Shown piece by piece: positions 7,223 through 15,285 of a stretch of 64,000 bases of DNA (the stretch's first letter is position 1; each line of letters starts with the position of its first letter). The notes under the pieces are model-generated. The model saw only the letters and a list, made by a program, of their open reading frames with translations. It did not search any database and had not been told where the DNA came from. The stretch lies in the NCBI GenBank assembly GCA_036393295.1, contig DASWHF010000077.1, positions 1 through 64,000 on the forward strand, given 5' to 3'. This DNA comes from DASWHF01 sp036393295. Its GTDB lineage: Bacteria > Pseudomonadota > Gammaproteobacteria > Acidiferrobacterales > UBA6901. Both the position numbers and the translations under genes were made by a program.

Positions 7223-9070
7223 ATGCTTAAAACAATCTCACGCGTCACCTCATCCCACACCTGCCGCACCGAATCATCGCGGCCACCGCGTCCACGGTCG
7301 CTTGCGTGCCTGGCCGCGGGCCTGATCCTCGTCGCCGGTAGCGCGCAGGCCACGGTCTTTGTCGATGGCCGGGCCACCGGGGCCAATGACGGCTCGAGCT
7401 GGCGTGACGCGTACACCGATCTCCAGACGGCGATCGCGCAGACTGGTGAGGACGAGATCTGGGTCGCGGCCGGCCGCTACACCCCGGCCGGCCCCGGCGG
7501 CGACATCCAGGCCACGTTTCAACTCAAGAACGGCGTCGCCCTGTACGGCGGTTTCAGCGGCGGCGAGTCCGCGCGCGAACAGCGTGACCCCAAAACTTAT
7601 GCGACCATCCTGAGCGGCGACCTGAACGGTGACGACTCGGGGTTCTACAACCAGGCGGACAACAGCCGGCACGTGGTGACCGGCAGCGACACCGACGCCA
7701 GCGCGGTGCTGGACGGCTTCGTGGTGACCGGTGGGCGCGCGACCGCCTCCTACGGCACGACTGCCTACGGCGGCGGCGTGTTCGTGCAGAACGGCAGCCC
7801 GACGCTCGCCCGCCTCACCGTCAAGGACAATCTCGCGACCCAGGGGGCGGGACTGTACGTGTGGAACGGCAACGTCACCGTGAGCGACAGCAACTTCAGC
7901 GGCAACTGGGCCTTCGACGGCAAGGGCGGCGCGGCCCTGAACGCCGGCGCGGGCAGCCGCCTCACGGTCGCGGCGAGCACCTTCAGCGACAACCGCTCGA
8001 CCGGCGCGGCGACCCAAGGCGGCGGCGGCGCGATCGCCAATGACGGCGGCGGCATTCTTACCGTCAAGGACAGCCGTTTCCTGCGCAACAGCGCCCTGTT
8101 CCGCTTCACCACCGCGCTGTTCGCGGCCGAGGGCGGCGCCGTGCTCGTGATGCCGGGTGACGGCGGCGCAACCGTGCACAACTCCGTGTTCCTCGCGAAC
8201 AAGGCGCACAACGGCGGCGCCGTGGCCAGCTACGGCAACGCCGTGCTGGTCAACAGCCTATTCAGCGGCAACAGCGCCGTGCCGGGACAGGGCGTGGCCT
8301 CCGGCTACGGCGGCGCCATGGTCGCCTTCCCCGGTCCGGGCAAGGCGATTAGCGTCCGGGCAAGCACGCTGAGCAACAACAGCGCGACCGAGGACGCCGG
8401 CGGCATCTACGCGACCCGCATCATCCCCAGCAGCACCGAGACGGTGCTGGTCGAGAACAGCATCCTGTGGGGCAACAGCGACGGCGCGGGCGCGTCTGAC
8501 AAGTCCAGCCAGCTCACCGGCCCGACCGACATTCGCTACAGCCTGATCGGCGGCCGGGATGCCGATCCGCTGTTCGCAAATGCCAGGGGCGCCGACGGCA
8601 TCGCCGGCACCGCGGACGATGATCTCGGCCTGAGCGCGAACTCGCCCACGATCGATGCCGGCGACAACGCCGGCATCCCCGCGGAAATCACCACCGACCT
8701 CGCCGGCAACCCGCGCTTCCTCGACGACACCGGCATGCCCGACACCGGAAACGGGGCCGCGCCGGTGGTCGACATCGGCGCCTACGAGTTCACCGGCACC
8801 TCCACCGGCCCCGCCCCTGCGCCGACGCCGACACCCGATCCGACGCCCACGCCGGATCCGGGCGCGACCGCGGCGGAGTTCGACGGCACGATCAGCGCGG
8901 TAGGCGCGAACTCGATCGTCGTGGACGGCCTGACGGTCTATTACACCGACAGCACCGTGATCAAGTACCAGGACGACGCGAGCACGTTCATGGTCGGCAT
9001 GGGTGTCGAAGGCAAGGGCGTGCAGAATGCCGACGGCACGGTGATCGCGAGCAAAATCGAAGTGCAGTAA
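7223..9070 (+). CDS. Secreted beta-helix protein with choice-of-anchor-Q-type end and DUF5666-like domain
   Basis: This 615-residue exported protein has a signal sequence (SLACLAAGLILVAGSAQA). The body is rich in Gly/Asn repeats such as GGGVFVQNGSP, NGGAVASYGN and NNSATEDAGGIYA, typical of right-handed parallel beta-helix surface proteins. The segment with TDLAGNPRFLDD and DIGAYEF is the choice-of-anchor Q signature, normally found near the end of the helix. A Pro/Thr/Asp linker (PTPTPDPTPTPDPG) then leads to a ~65-residue domain (EFDGTISAVGANSIVVDG ... ASKIEVQ) resembling DUF5666. The ATG at 7223 is chosen because GGGAG lies seven bases upstream. Likely cell-surface or released; function unknown. 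Confidence 0.75.
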   Translation: MLKTISRVTSSHTCRTESSRPPRPRSLACLAAGLILVAGSAQATVFVDGRATGANDGSSWRDAYTDLQTAIAQTGEDEIWVAAGRYTPAGPGGDIQATFQLKNGVALYGGFSGGESAREQRDPKTYATILSGDLNGDDSGFYNQADNSRHVVTGSDTDASAVLDGFVVTGGRATASYGTTAYGGGVFVQNGSPTLARLTVKDNLATQGAGLYVWNGNVTVSDSNFSGNWAFDGKGGAALNAGAGSRLTVAASTFSDNRSTGAATQGGGGAIANDGGGILTVKDSRFLRNSALFRFTTALFAAEGGAVLVMPGDGGATVHNSVFLANKAHNGGAVASYGNAVLVNSLFSGNSAVPGQGVASGYGGAMVAFPGPGKAISVRASTLSNNSATEDAGGIYATRIIPSSTETVLVENSILWGNSDGAGASDKSSQLTGPTDIRYSLIGGRDADPLFANARGADGIAGTADDDLGLSANSPTIDAGDNAGIPAEITTDLAGNPRFLDDTGMPDTGNGAAPVVDIGAYEFTGTSTGPAPAPTPTPDPTPTPDPGATAAEFDGTISAVGANSIVVDGLTVYYTDSTVIKYQDDASTFMVGMGVEGKGVQNADGTVIASKIEVQ

Positions 9071-9094
9071 GGCTTCGGCTCACTCGGCCCGACG

Positions 9095-9128
9095 GCCCCG
9101 TTGGCATTCGTGCCAACGGGGCTTTTTT
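9095..9128 (+). terminator. Strong rho-independent terminator
   Basis: A perfect 12-base stem (GCCCCGTTGGCA / TGCCAACGGGGC) with a TTCG tetraloop is followed by six T residues. It ends the beta-helix gene. Confidence 0.95.
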
Positions 9129-9190
9129 ATCTGCCCGCAAGGTGGGCGGCGGCGAACCACGGGATGGCTTTGGTCGTGTGCCGTCCCGGC

Positions 9191-10348
9191 TCAGAACCGC
9201 GCGGTGTAGCGCACGTAGTAGTCGGTGTCGGTGCGCTGCTGCGTGGCCGTGGTCAACTGCTCATAGTCCTCGCGCCGGCGCAGCCGCATATCGATGATCT
9301 GGTTCTCCGCGAACCGCCAGGCGTAGCGGCCCTCGATCAGGGTCATGTTGTTGACAAAGTCCGGCGACAGCAGCCAGCCGCCGCGGGCCTGACCGTAAAC
9401 GAGCCCGAAGCTGTGCTTGGGCACAAAATCGATGAAGTTCGCCGAGGTGTGGATCGCAAGCCCGCTGACATCGTCGGTGCCGCCGATGCCCAGCGCCGCC
9501 TCGGTCGGCGTGTTCGGCGCGTAGGCCGCCTCGCCCGACAACATGAAGCGAGTCGCGCCCTGGCCGATCGGCCATTGCAGTGCGAGGCGGCCGGTGATGC
9601 CGTAATAGTCCTCGATGCGGCCGCCGGCCGTGCCATCCTTCCTGAGGGAATCGGGAATATAGGTGATGTCCCACCCCCGCTGCGCGATGAGCCCCCGCTT
9701 GCTCTTTTTCTCCATGCCGAAGTAATAAGTCACGTGGCTGGCGTTTTCCGTGAAGGCGAGCGGTGCGCGCCTGACGGTCGTCGGGCCTTCGTCCGTGCTG
9801 CGCTGCAGTATCGTGTAATAGCTCGTTCCGGCCGTCGTCTTGTGCTGGACGAGCAGACCGTCGGTCCAGGTGATGTCGACGTTCGGGCTGTCGTTGCGTG
9901 ACAGCGACTTCTTGGCGACGCCTTCGAGCTCGAACTTGGTCTGCATGCGGCCGAGCATGGCCGTCCAGCGCGGATCCGGCTGCACGCGCAGGTACAGCTC
10001 GTCGACCGTCGAATCGCCGAAGCGCAGGCCGTCGGTCGTCGGGATCGCCTCGAAGAGCTCGAAATGGCTGGTGTTGACGTCGTCCGTGGTATAGCGGCCG
10101 GCAAGGCGCAGCTTGGCGCTCACGCTGTCGCTCAGGCGGACCCCGACCCCGGGCCGGATGCGTGCACGCCAGTCTCCGTTCGAGCTGCGCGTCCCGTCGC
10201 GGTCGTCGCGATCGAGGCCGTAGGCGCCGAGGCGCAGGTCACCGCCGAGGTCGAGCAAGCCCTGGTCCTGCGCCTGTGCCGGCAGGATTCCGACCGCCGC
10301 GAGCGCGGCAATTGCGACACTCGCGGCGAATATTCCGGTCGTGTTCAA
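9191..10348 (-). CDS. Predicted outer-membrane beta-barrel protein, divergent from pst
   Basis: This 385-residue protein has a signal peptide (AAVGILPAQAQA-type cleavage near residue 27), then an alternating barrel pattern (GDLRLGAYGLDRDDRD, VSAKLRLAGRYTTD, YYVRYTARF) and a C-terminal Phe, all signs of an outer-membrane porin-like barrel. I cannot assign a named family. The start is TTG at 10348 with GAGGAG (10357-10362) upstream. It is divergent from pstS and shares a 270-base intergenic region containing two Pho boxes. That makes a phosphate- or polyphosphate-related outer-membrane channel plausible, but this is inference from position. Confidence 0.7.
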   Translation of the reverse strand: MNTTGIFAASVAIAALAAVGILPAQAQDQGLLDLGGDLRLGAYGLDRDDRDGTRSSNGDWRARIRPGVGVRLSDSVSAKLRLAGRYTTDDVNTSHFELFEAIPTTDGLRFGDSTVDELYLRVQPDPRWTAMLGRMQTKFELEGVAKKSLSRNDSPNVDITWTDGLLVQHKTTAGTSYYTILQRSTDEGPTTVRRAPLAFTENASHVTYYFGMEKKSKRGLIAQRGWDITYIPDSLRKDGTAGGRIEDYYGITGRLALQWPIGQGATRFMLSGEAAYAPNTPTEAALGIGGTDDVSGLAIHTSANFIDFVPKHSFGLVYGQARGGWLLSPDFVNNMTLIEGRYAWRFAENQIIDMRLRRREDYEQLTTATQQRTDTDYYVRYTARF

Positions 10349-10514
10349 TATCTTCGCTCCTCAAAATTATTTCCGGTCGGGGGGCAGATTGCGTGTATTT
10401 TGCCTCAATTGTCGCCCGATCCCGATATTCTTCCTTGAGCAGGGTCAAATGCGCGCAAGGAACCCGAGCACTCCGGTCCGTCAACCCCCTTGCCCCGGGG
10501 AGATGCCTTGAACG

Positions 10515-10553
10515 CCGTCATCAAACCGTCATATTCCGTCATCACACTGTCAT
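10515..10553 (+). promoter_or_regulatory. Two tandem Pho boxes upstream of pstS
   Basis: CCGTCAT at 10515, CCGTCAT at 10526, CCGTCAT at 10536 and CTGTCAT at 10547 form two 7-4-7 direct-repeat units with CAAA and CACA spacers. This is a close match to the PhoB binding consensus, 66 bases ahead of the pstS start and between the two divergent genes. Confidence 0.9.
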
Positions 10554-10618
10554 ACAGGGCTGGAATGATGCGCACGTTCGATTTATCCACAACCCAACCG
10601 AAACAGCGGAGACAATCC

Positions 10619-11689
10619 ATGCGACATTCCGTACGCCTCAAGCGAATCCTGACGGCCGGCCTGCTGGCCGGGGCCTTAAGCGCCTGCGCGGCCGAAGCCG
10701 CCAACATCAACGGCGCCGGCGCCACCTTCCCCTACCCGATCTACGCCAAGTGGGCCGAGGCCTACAAGCAGCAGACCGGCACCGGCATGAACTACCAGTC
10801 GATCGGCTCCGGTGGTGGCATCAAGCAGATCATCGCCCAAACCGTCGATTTCGGCGCCTCCGACGCCCCGCTCTCGGTCGAGGATCTCGAGAAGAACGGG
10901 CTGATGCAGTTCCCGATGGTCATGGGCGGCGTCGTGCCGGTGATCAACGTGCCCGGCGTCAATCCCGGCGAGCTGAAGCTGACCGGCGCGCTGCTGGCCG
11001 ACATCTATCTGGGCAAGATCGCCCAGTGGAACGACGCGGCGATCGCGAAGCTCAATCCGGGCGTCAAGCTCCCCGATCAGAAGATCACCGTGGTGGCGCG
11101 CTCCGACGGCTCGGGCACGACCTTTATATTCACCCACTATCTGTCCAAGGTGAGCCCGGAGTGGAAGGAGAAGGTCGGCAACAAGACATCGGTCGCCTGG
11201 CCGACCGGCGTCGGCGGCAAGGGCAACGAAGGCGTGGCTTCTTACGTACAGCGCATCAAGGGCGGCATCGGCTATGTCGAGTATGCCTACGCCCTGCAGA
11301 ACAAGATGAACTACGCAATGCTGCAGAACAGGATGGGCAAGTTCGTTAAACCCGACGCCGACAGCTTCAAGGCCGCGGCCGCCAACGCCGACTGGGCCGG
11401 CACGCCGGGCTTCAACCTGATGCTGACCGACCAGCCGGGCGCGGGGAGCTGGCCGATCACGGGCGCGACCTTCATCCTGATGCACAAGCAGCAACGGGAC
11501 CCCGCGACCGCCGCGGAGGCGCTGAAGTTCTTCGACTGGGCCTACCGCAAGGGCAACAAGCTGGCGGACGCGCTGCACTACGTGCCGATGCCGGCCAGCG
11601 TGGTAACCCTGGTCGAAAAGGCCTGGGCACAACAGATCCGCGACACCAAGGGAAATCCGGTCTGGACCGGGAAGCTGGTCCAGAAATAG
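10619..11689 (+). CDS. pstS: Phosphate ABC transporter periplasmic binding protein
   Basis: This 356-residue protein binds inorganic phosphate in the periplasm for the PstCAB transporter. Its N-terminus is a signal peptide (RILTAGLLAGALSACAAEA) followed directly by the mature start ANINGAGATFPYPIYAKW. Phosphate-contacting motifs are visible: NYQSIGSGGGIKQI, DFGASDAPLS and RSDGSGTTFIFT. The ATG at 10619 follows GGAGA; an upstream in-frame extension would run through the Pho boxes and is rejected. It is the first gene of pstSCAB-phoU, separated from pstC by a hairpin that could raise the ratio of binding protein to permease. Confidence 0.96.
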   Translation: MRHSVRLKRILTAGLLAGALSACAAEAANINGAGATFPYPIYAKWAEAYKQQTGTGMNYQSIGSGGGIKQIIAQTVDFGASDAPLSVEDLEKNGLMQFPMVMGGVVPVINVPGVNPGELKLTGALLADIYLGKIAQWNDAAIAKLNPGVKLPDQKITVVARSDGSGTTFIFTHYLSKVSPEWKEKVGNKTSVAWPTGVGGKGNEGVASYVQRIKGGIGYVEYAYALQNKMNYAMLQNRMGKFVKPDADSFKAAAANADWAGTPGFNLMLTDQPGAGSWPITGATFILMHKQQRDPATAAEALKFFDWAYRKGNKLADALHYVPMPASVVTLVEKAWAQQIRDTKGNPVWTGKLVQK

Positions 11690-11705
11690 AATACATCTGG
11701 TGGGT

Positions 11706-11728
11706 GCGGGGCTGGAAGCCCCGCCTAC
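11706..11728 (-). repeat. Single GTAG-type REP element
   Basis: GCGGGGCT-GGA-AGCCCCGC followed by CTAC: a hairpin whose reverse complement begins GTAGG, the same unit seen in doublets at 36903 and 58485. Confidence 0.7.
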
Positions 11729-11740
11729 ATCCTTATAAAA

Positions 11741-11765
11741 CAGCGGGGCCCGCCGGGTCCCGCTG
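11741..11765 (+). promoter_or_regulatory. Hairpin between pstS and pstC
   Basis: A 12-bp near-perfect stem (CAGCGGGGCCCG / CGGGTCCCGCTG) sits nine bases before the first pstC start codon. It lacks a long T-tract, so it more likely stabilises the pstS mRNA end or attenuates than fully terminates. Confidence 0.55.
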
Positions 11766-11773
11766 TTTCTGTC

Positions 11774-12751
11774 ATGCAAGGGGGAAGCGTGGACGGCAAC
11801 TCAGCGGATGCGGCGCTCACGCGCCAGCATTGGCTGGACAAGTCATTCTACTGGGTGACGGCGAGCTTCGCCGGCCTGGTGCTGGTGTTGCTGGTCAGCA
11901 TTCTGATTTCGCTGTTCGTCGGCGGCTGGCAGGCGCTCACGACCTTCGGCCCCGGTTTCGTCGTCACCGATGCCTGGAATCCGGTCAGCGAGGAGTTCGG
12001 CGCGCTGGTGCCGATTTACGGGACGCTGGCGAGCTCGATCATCGCGCTCGCCATCGCCGTGCCGATCAGCTTGGGCATCGCCTTGTTCCTCACCGAGCTC
12101 GCGCCGGACTGGCTGCGGCGCCCGGTCGGCACCGCCATCGAGCTGCTGGCCGCCATTCCCAGCATCATCTACGGCATGTGGGGGCTGTTCGTGTTCGCGC
12201 CGGTGCTGTCGGAGCACGTTCAGCCCTGGCTCCAGGACACTTTCGGCGATTGGGCGGTGATCGGCGCACTGTTCCAGGGTCCGCCGATCGGCATCGGCAT
12301 GCTGCCGGCCGGCATCATTCTCGCCATCATGATCATTCCGTTCATCGCCGCCATCATGCGCGACGTTTTCCTGACCACACCGAAATTCGTCAAGGAGTCG
12401 GCCTATGCCATGGGCGCGACCACCTGGGAGGTGGTGCGCCACGTGGTGCTGCCGCACACGCGCGTCGCCGTCACCGGCGGCATCTTCCTCGGTCTCGGCC
12501 GCGCGCTCGGCGAGACCATGGCGGTGACCTTCGTCATCGGCAACACCCACCGCCTGAGCGTTTCGCTGTTCGAGCCGGGCAATTCGATCGCCTCGACCCT
12601 GGCCAACGAGTTCACCGAGGCGGTCGGCGATCTGCACACCTCGTCGTTGATCGCGCTTGGCCTGGTGCTGTTCCTGATCACCTTCGTGGTGCTGTCGATC
12701 GCCAAGCTCCTGCTGATGCGGCTGGAGACGAAGGGAGGTGGACGTGGCTGA
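11774..12751 (+). CDS. pstC: Phosphate ABC transporter permease PstC
   Basis: This 325-residue inner-membrane permease has six predicted transmembrane segments. With PstA it forms the phosphate channel of the ABC importer. The cytoplasmic coupling loop EAA-like motif (YAMGATTWEVVRHVVLPHTRVAVTGG, shown here in part) is evident. ATG at 11774 is used; the in-frame GTG at 11789 preceded by AAGGGGG is an alternative that shortens the protein by five residues. Its 3' end overlaps pstA by eight bases, indicating translational coupling. Confidence 0.94.
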   Translation: MQGGSVDGNSADAALTRQHWLDKSFYWVTASFAGLVLVLLVSILISLFVGGWQALTTFGPGFVVTDAWNPVSEEFGALVPIYGTLASSIIALAIAVPISLGIALFLTELAPDWLRRPVGTAIELLAAIPSIIYGMWGLFVFAPVLSEHVQPWLQDTFGDWAVIGALFQGPPIGIGMLPAGIILAIMIIPFIAAIMRDVFLTTPKFVKESAYAMGATTWEVVRHVVLPHTRVAVTGGIFLGLGRALGETMAVTFVIGNTHRLSVSLFEPGNSIASTLANEFTEAVGDLHTSSLIALGLVLFLITFVVLSIAKLLLMRLETKGGGRG

Positions 12752-13604
12752 CGCCAGCGGCAGCAACTGGCGCTACCGCCGCCGGCGCATTCTCAATGTC
12801 TTCAATCTGACCGGCTCGGTAATCGCCACCGGCTTCGGCCTGTTCTGGCTGGTGTGGATCCTGTGGACCACGCTCAGCGCCGGCGCCGCCGCCATCGACT
12901 GGACGCTGTTCACCGAGAACACGCCGGCGCCGGGCGGTCGGGGCGGGCTGGCCAACGCCATCGTCGGCAGTCTTATCATGGTCGGGCTGGCGACCGTCAT
13001 CGGCACGCCGATCGGCATCTTCGCCGGCACCTGGCTGGCCGAGTTCGGCCGCAAGAAGCCGGTGGCCGCGGTGATCCGATTCATCAACGATATCCTGCTG
13101 AGCGCGCCCTCGATCATCATGGGGCTGTTCGTCTACGAGCTGGTGGTGGTCACGACCAGGCAGTTTTCCGGGATCGCCGGCGCGCTGGCGCTGGCGATCA
13201 TCCTGCTGCCGGTGGTGATCCGCACCACCGAGGAAATGCTGCGGCTGGTGCCGAACTCGTTGCGCGAGGCGGCGCTGGCGCTGGGCGCGCCGCGCTGGAA
13301 GGTGATCACGTTGATCGCCTACCGCGCGGCACTGAGCGGCGTCCTGACCGGCGTCCTGCTCGGCGTGGCGCGCATCGCCGGCGAAACCGCGCCGCTGCTG
13401 TTCACCGCGCTCAACAACCAGTTCTGGAGCACCGATATCACCGGACCGATGGCCAACCTGCCGGTGGTGATCTTCCAGTTCGCCATGAGTCCCTACGCGG
13501 AGTGGCACACGCTGGCCTGGGCCGGCGCGCTGCTCATTACTCTCAGCGTGCTGGCCCTGAGCATCATCGCCCGCACGCTATTACGCCAACCGAAGATGGA
13601 CTGA
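12744..13604 (+). CDS. pstA: Phosphate ABC transporter permease PstA
   Basis: This 286-residue inner-membrane permease pairs with PstC. Features are an N-terminal basic stretch (RYRRRRI), six hydrophobic segments and an EAA coupling motif (LREAALALGAPRWKVI). The GTG at 12744 is chosen because GGGAGG lies five bases upstream; a GTG at 12738 overlaps that ribosome site. The stop shares one base with the pstB start (TGATG). Confidence 0.93.
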   Translation: MADASGSNWRYRRRRILNVFNLTGSVIATGFGLFWLVWILWTTLSAGAAAIDWTLFTENTPAPGGRGGLANAIVGSLIMVGLATVIGTPIGIFAGTWLAEFGRKKPVAAVIRFINDILLSAPSIIMGLFVYELVVVTTRQFSGIAGALALAIILLPVVIRTTEEMLRLVPNSLREAALALGAPRWKVITLIAYRAALSGVLTGVLLGVARIAGETAPLLFTALNNQFWSTDITGPMANLPVVIFQFAMSPYAEWHTLAWAGALLITLSVLALSIIARTLLRQPKMD

Positions 13605-14383
13605 TGAACGACACCCAAACCGTCGAGGCCGGCAGCAAGATCCAGGTGCGCAACCTGGATTTCTATTACGGCAAGTTCCGCGCGCTGAAGGACGTCAGCC
13701 TGGACATCGCCAAGAACCATGTCACGGCCTTCATCGGCCCGTCCGGCTGCGGCAAGTCCACGCTGCTGCGGACCCTCAACCGCATGTACGAGCTCTATCC
13801 GGACCAGCGCGCCACCGGCGAGATCCTGCTCGACGGCAAGAATATACTGACCCCGCGCATGGACCTTTACCGGCTGCGGGCACGGGTCGGCATGGTGTTC
13901 CAGAAGCCGACGCCGTTCCCGATGACCATCTACGAGAACATCGCCTTCGGGGTGCGGCTGTACGAGCGCTTGAAGAAATCGACCATGGACGACCGCGTCG
14001 AATCGGCGCTGCGCCAGTCGGCGCTGTGGGACGAGGTCAAGGACAAGCTGAAGCAGAGCGGCATGAGCCTGTCCGGCGGCCAGCAGCAGCGCCTGTGCAT
14101 CGCCCGCGCCATCGCCGTCAAGCCGGAGGTGCTGCTGCTCGACGAGCCGGCCTCGGCCCTGGACCCGATCTCGACCCTCAAGATCGAGGAGCTAATCTAT
14201 GAACTCAAGAACAATTACACGATCGTAATAGTCACCCACAACATGCAGCAGGCGGCGCGCGTCTCGGACCATACCGCGTTCATGTACCTGGGGGAGCTGG
14301 TGGAATTCGGCGACACCAATGGCATTTTCACCAATCCCTCGCAAAAGCAGACTGAAGACTACATTACCGGCCGTTACGGCTGA
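13604..14383 (+). CDS. pstB: Phosphate ABC transporter ATPase PstB
   Basis: This 259-residue ATPase drives phosphate import. The Walker A is GPSGCGKST (residues ~45-53), the ABC signature is LSGGQQQR, Walker B is LLLDEPASALDP and the switch histidine is in VTHNMQQA. PstB-type markers GMVFQKPTPFPMTIYEN and NFDFYYG-like NLDFYYGKF are present. The start overlaps the pstA stop by one base; a much longer upstream frame is spurious because it runs antiphase through pstA. Confidence 0.96.
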   Translation: MNDTQTVEAGSKIQVRNLDFYYGKFRALKDVSLDIAKNHVTAFIGPSGCGKSTLLRTLNRMYELYPDQRATGEILLDGKNILTPRMDLYRLRARVGMVFQKPTPFPMTIYENIAFGVRLYERLKKSTMDDRVESALRQSALWDEVKDKLKQSGMSLSGGQQQRLCIARAIAVKPEVLLLDEPASALDPISTLKIEELIYELKNNYTIVIVTHNMQQAARVSDHTAFMYLGELVEFGDTNGIFTNPSQKQTEDYITGRYG

Positions 14384-14399
14384 GCCGAGGAGCAGGATC

Positions 14400-15116
14400 A
14401 TGGAATCCATACATACCCACATCTCCCGCCAGTTCAACGCCGAGCTCGAGGAAATCCGTTCGCGGGTCCTGGAAATGGGCGGACTGGTGGAGCAGCAGAT
14501 CGACCAGGCCATACACGCGCTGGTCAAGGGCGACGTCGCGCTGGCCGAGGAGCTGGTCAAGAACGACTACAAGGTCAACAAGCTCGAGGTCACCATTGAC
14601 GAGGAGTGCAACCAGATCATCGCCCGCCGCCAGCCGACGGCCGGCGACCTGCGCCTGGTGGTGGCGGTGATCAAGACCATCACCGACCTCGAGCGCATGG
14701 GCGACGAGGCCGAGAAGATCGCGCGCATGGCGATGCGCCTGGCCGGCGAGGAACGGCCGAAGAACAACTACATGGAGATCCAGGCGCTCGGCAACCATGT
14801 GCGCCAGATGCTGCACGACGCCCTCGACGCCTTCGCGCGCGTCGACATGGAGGCGGCGCTGCGGGTGGCGCGCGAGGACGAGCAGGTCGACCAGGAGTAC
14901 GACGGCGTGCTGCGCCAGCTCATCACCTACATGATGGAGGACCCGCGCACCATCTCACGCATGCTCAACGTCATCTGGGCGGCGCGCGCCCTGGAGCGCA
15001 TCGGTGACCATGCCTGCAACATCGGCGAATACGTCATCTACCTGGTGAAGGGCAAGGACGTGCGCCACACCAGCCTGGAGCAGATCGAGAAGGAGATTCT
15101 GGGAAAAAACCCGTAA
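14400..15116 (+). CDS. phoU: Phosphate signalling protein PhoU
   Basis: This 238-residue all-helical protein has two PhoU three-helix repeats. Metal-binding E/D clusters typical of PhoU appear as TDLERMGDEAEKIARMA (first repeat) and ALERIGDHACNIGEYV (second repeat). PhoU links the Pst transporter to the PhoR sensor and restrains the Pho response when phosphate is plentiful. The ATG at 14400 is preceded by GAGGAG. It closes the pst operon; phoB and phoR are not in the window. Confidence 0.95.
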   Translation: MESIHTHISRQFNAELEEIRSRVLEMGGLVEQQIDQAIHALVKGDVALAEELVKNDYKVNKLEVTIDEECNQIIARRQPTAGDLRLVVAVIKTITDLERMGDEAEKIARMAMRLAGEERPKNNYMEIQALGNHVRQMLHDALDAFARVDMEAALRVAREDEQVDQEYDGVLRQLITYMMEDPRTISRMLNVIWAARALERIGDHACNIGEYVIYLVKGKDVRHTSLEQIEKEILGKNP

Positions 15117-15211
15117 CCGGCGGGCTGCGCGACCTGTACCGCTTTCCTCGGCGGCCGGCACCTGTCACGACCAGCCGCCATACAGCACGGCAAACAGGCG
15201 ATCGTCATCGC

Positions 15212-15240
15212 CTGCCATATATCTGCAATATTTCTGCAAT
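15212..15240 (+). promoter_or_regulatory. Triple Pho-box-like repeat upstream of ppk
   Basis: CTGCCAT (15212), CTGCAAT (15223) and CTGCAAT (15234) are spaced exactly 11 bases apart with AT-rich four-base spacers (ATAT, ATTT), the geometry of a Pho box. The repeat lies 45 bases before the ppk start. Confidence 0.75.
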
Positions 15241-15285
15241 GTTCGGCCTATAGACTGCCCGGGTGATACAGCCTCCGGTGCGGTC

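Noticed and set aside
10490..10618. N-terminal extension of pstS
   Set aside because: It would cover the Pho boxes and has no ribosome site; the ATG at 10619 starts a normal signal peptide.
12854..13603. Upstream extension of pstB within pstA
   Set aside because: The frame is antiphase to pstA and rich in Arg/His; pstB begins at the ATG at 13604.
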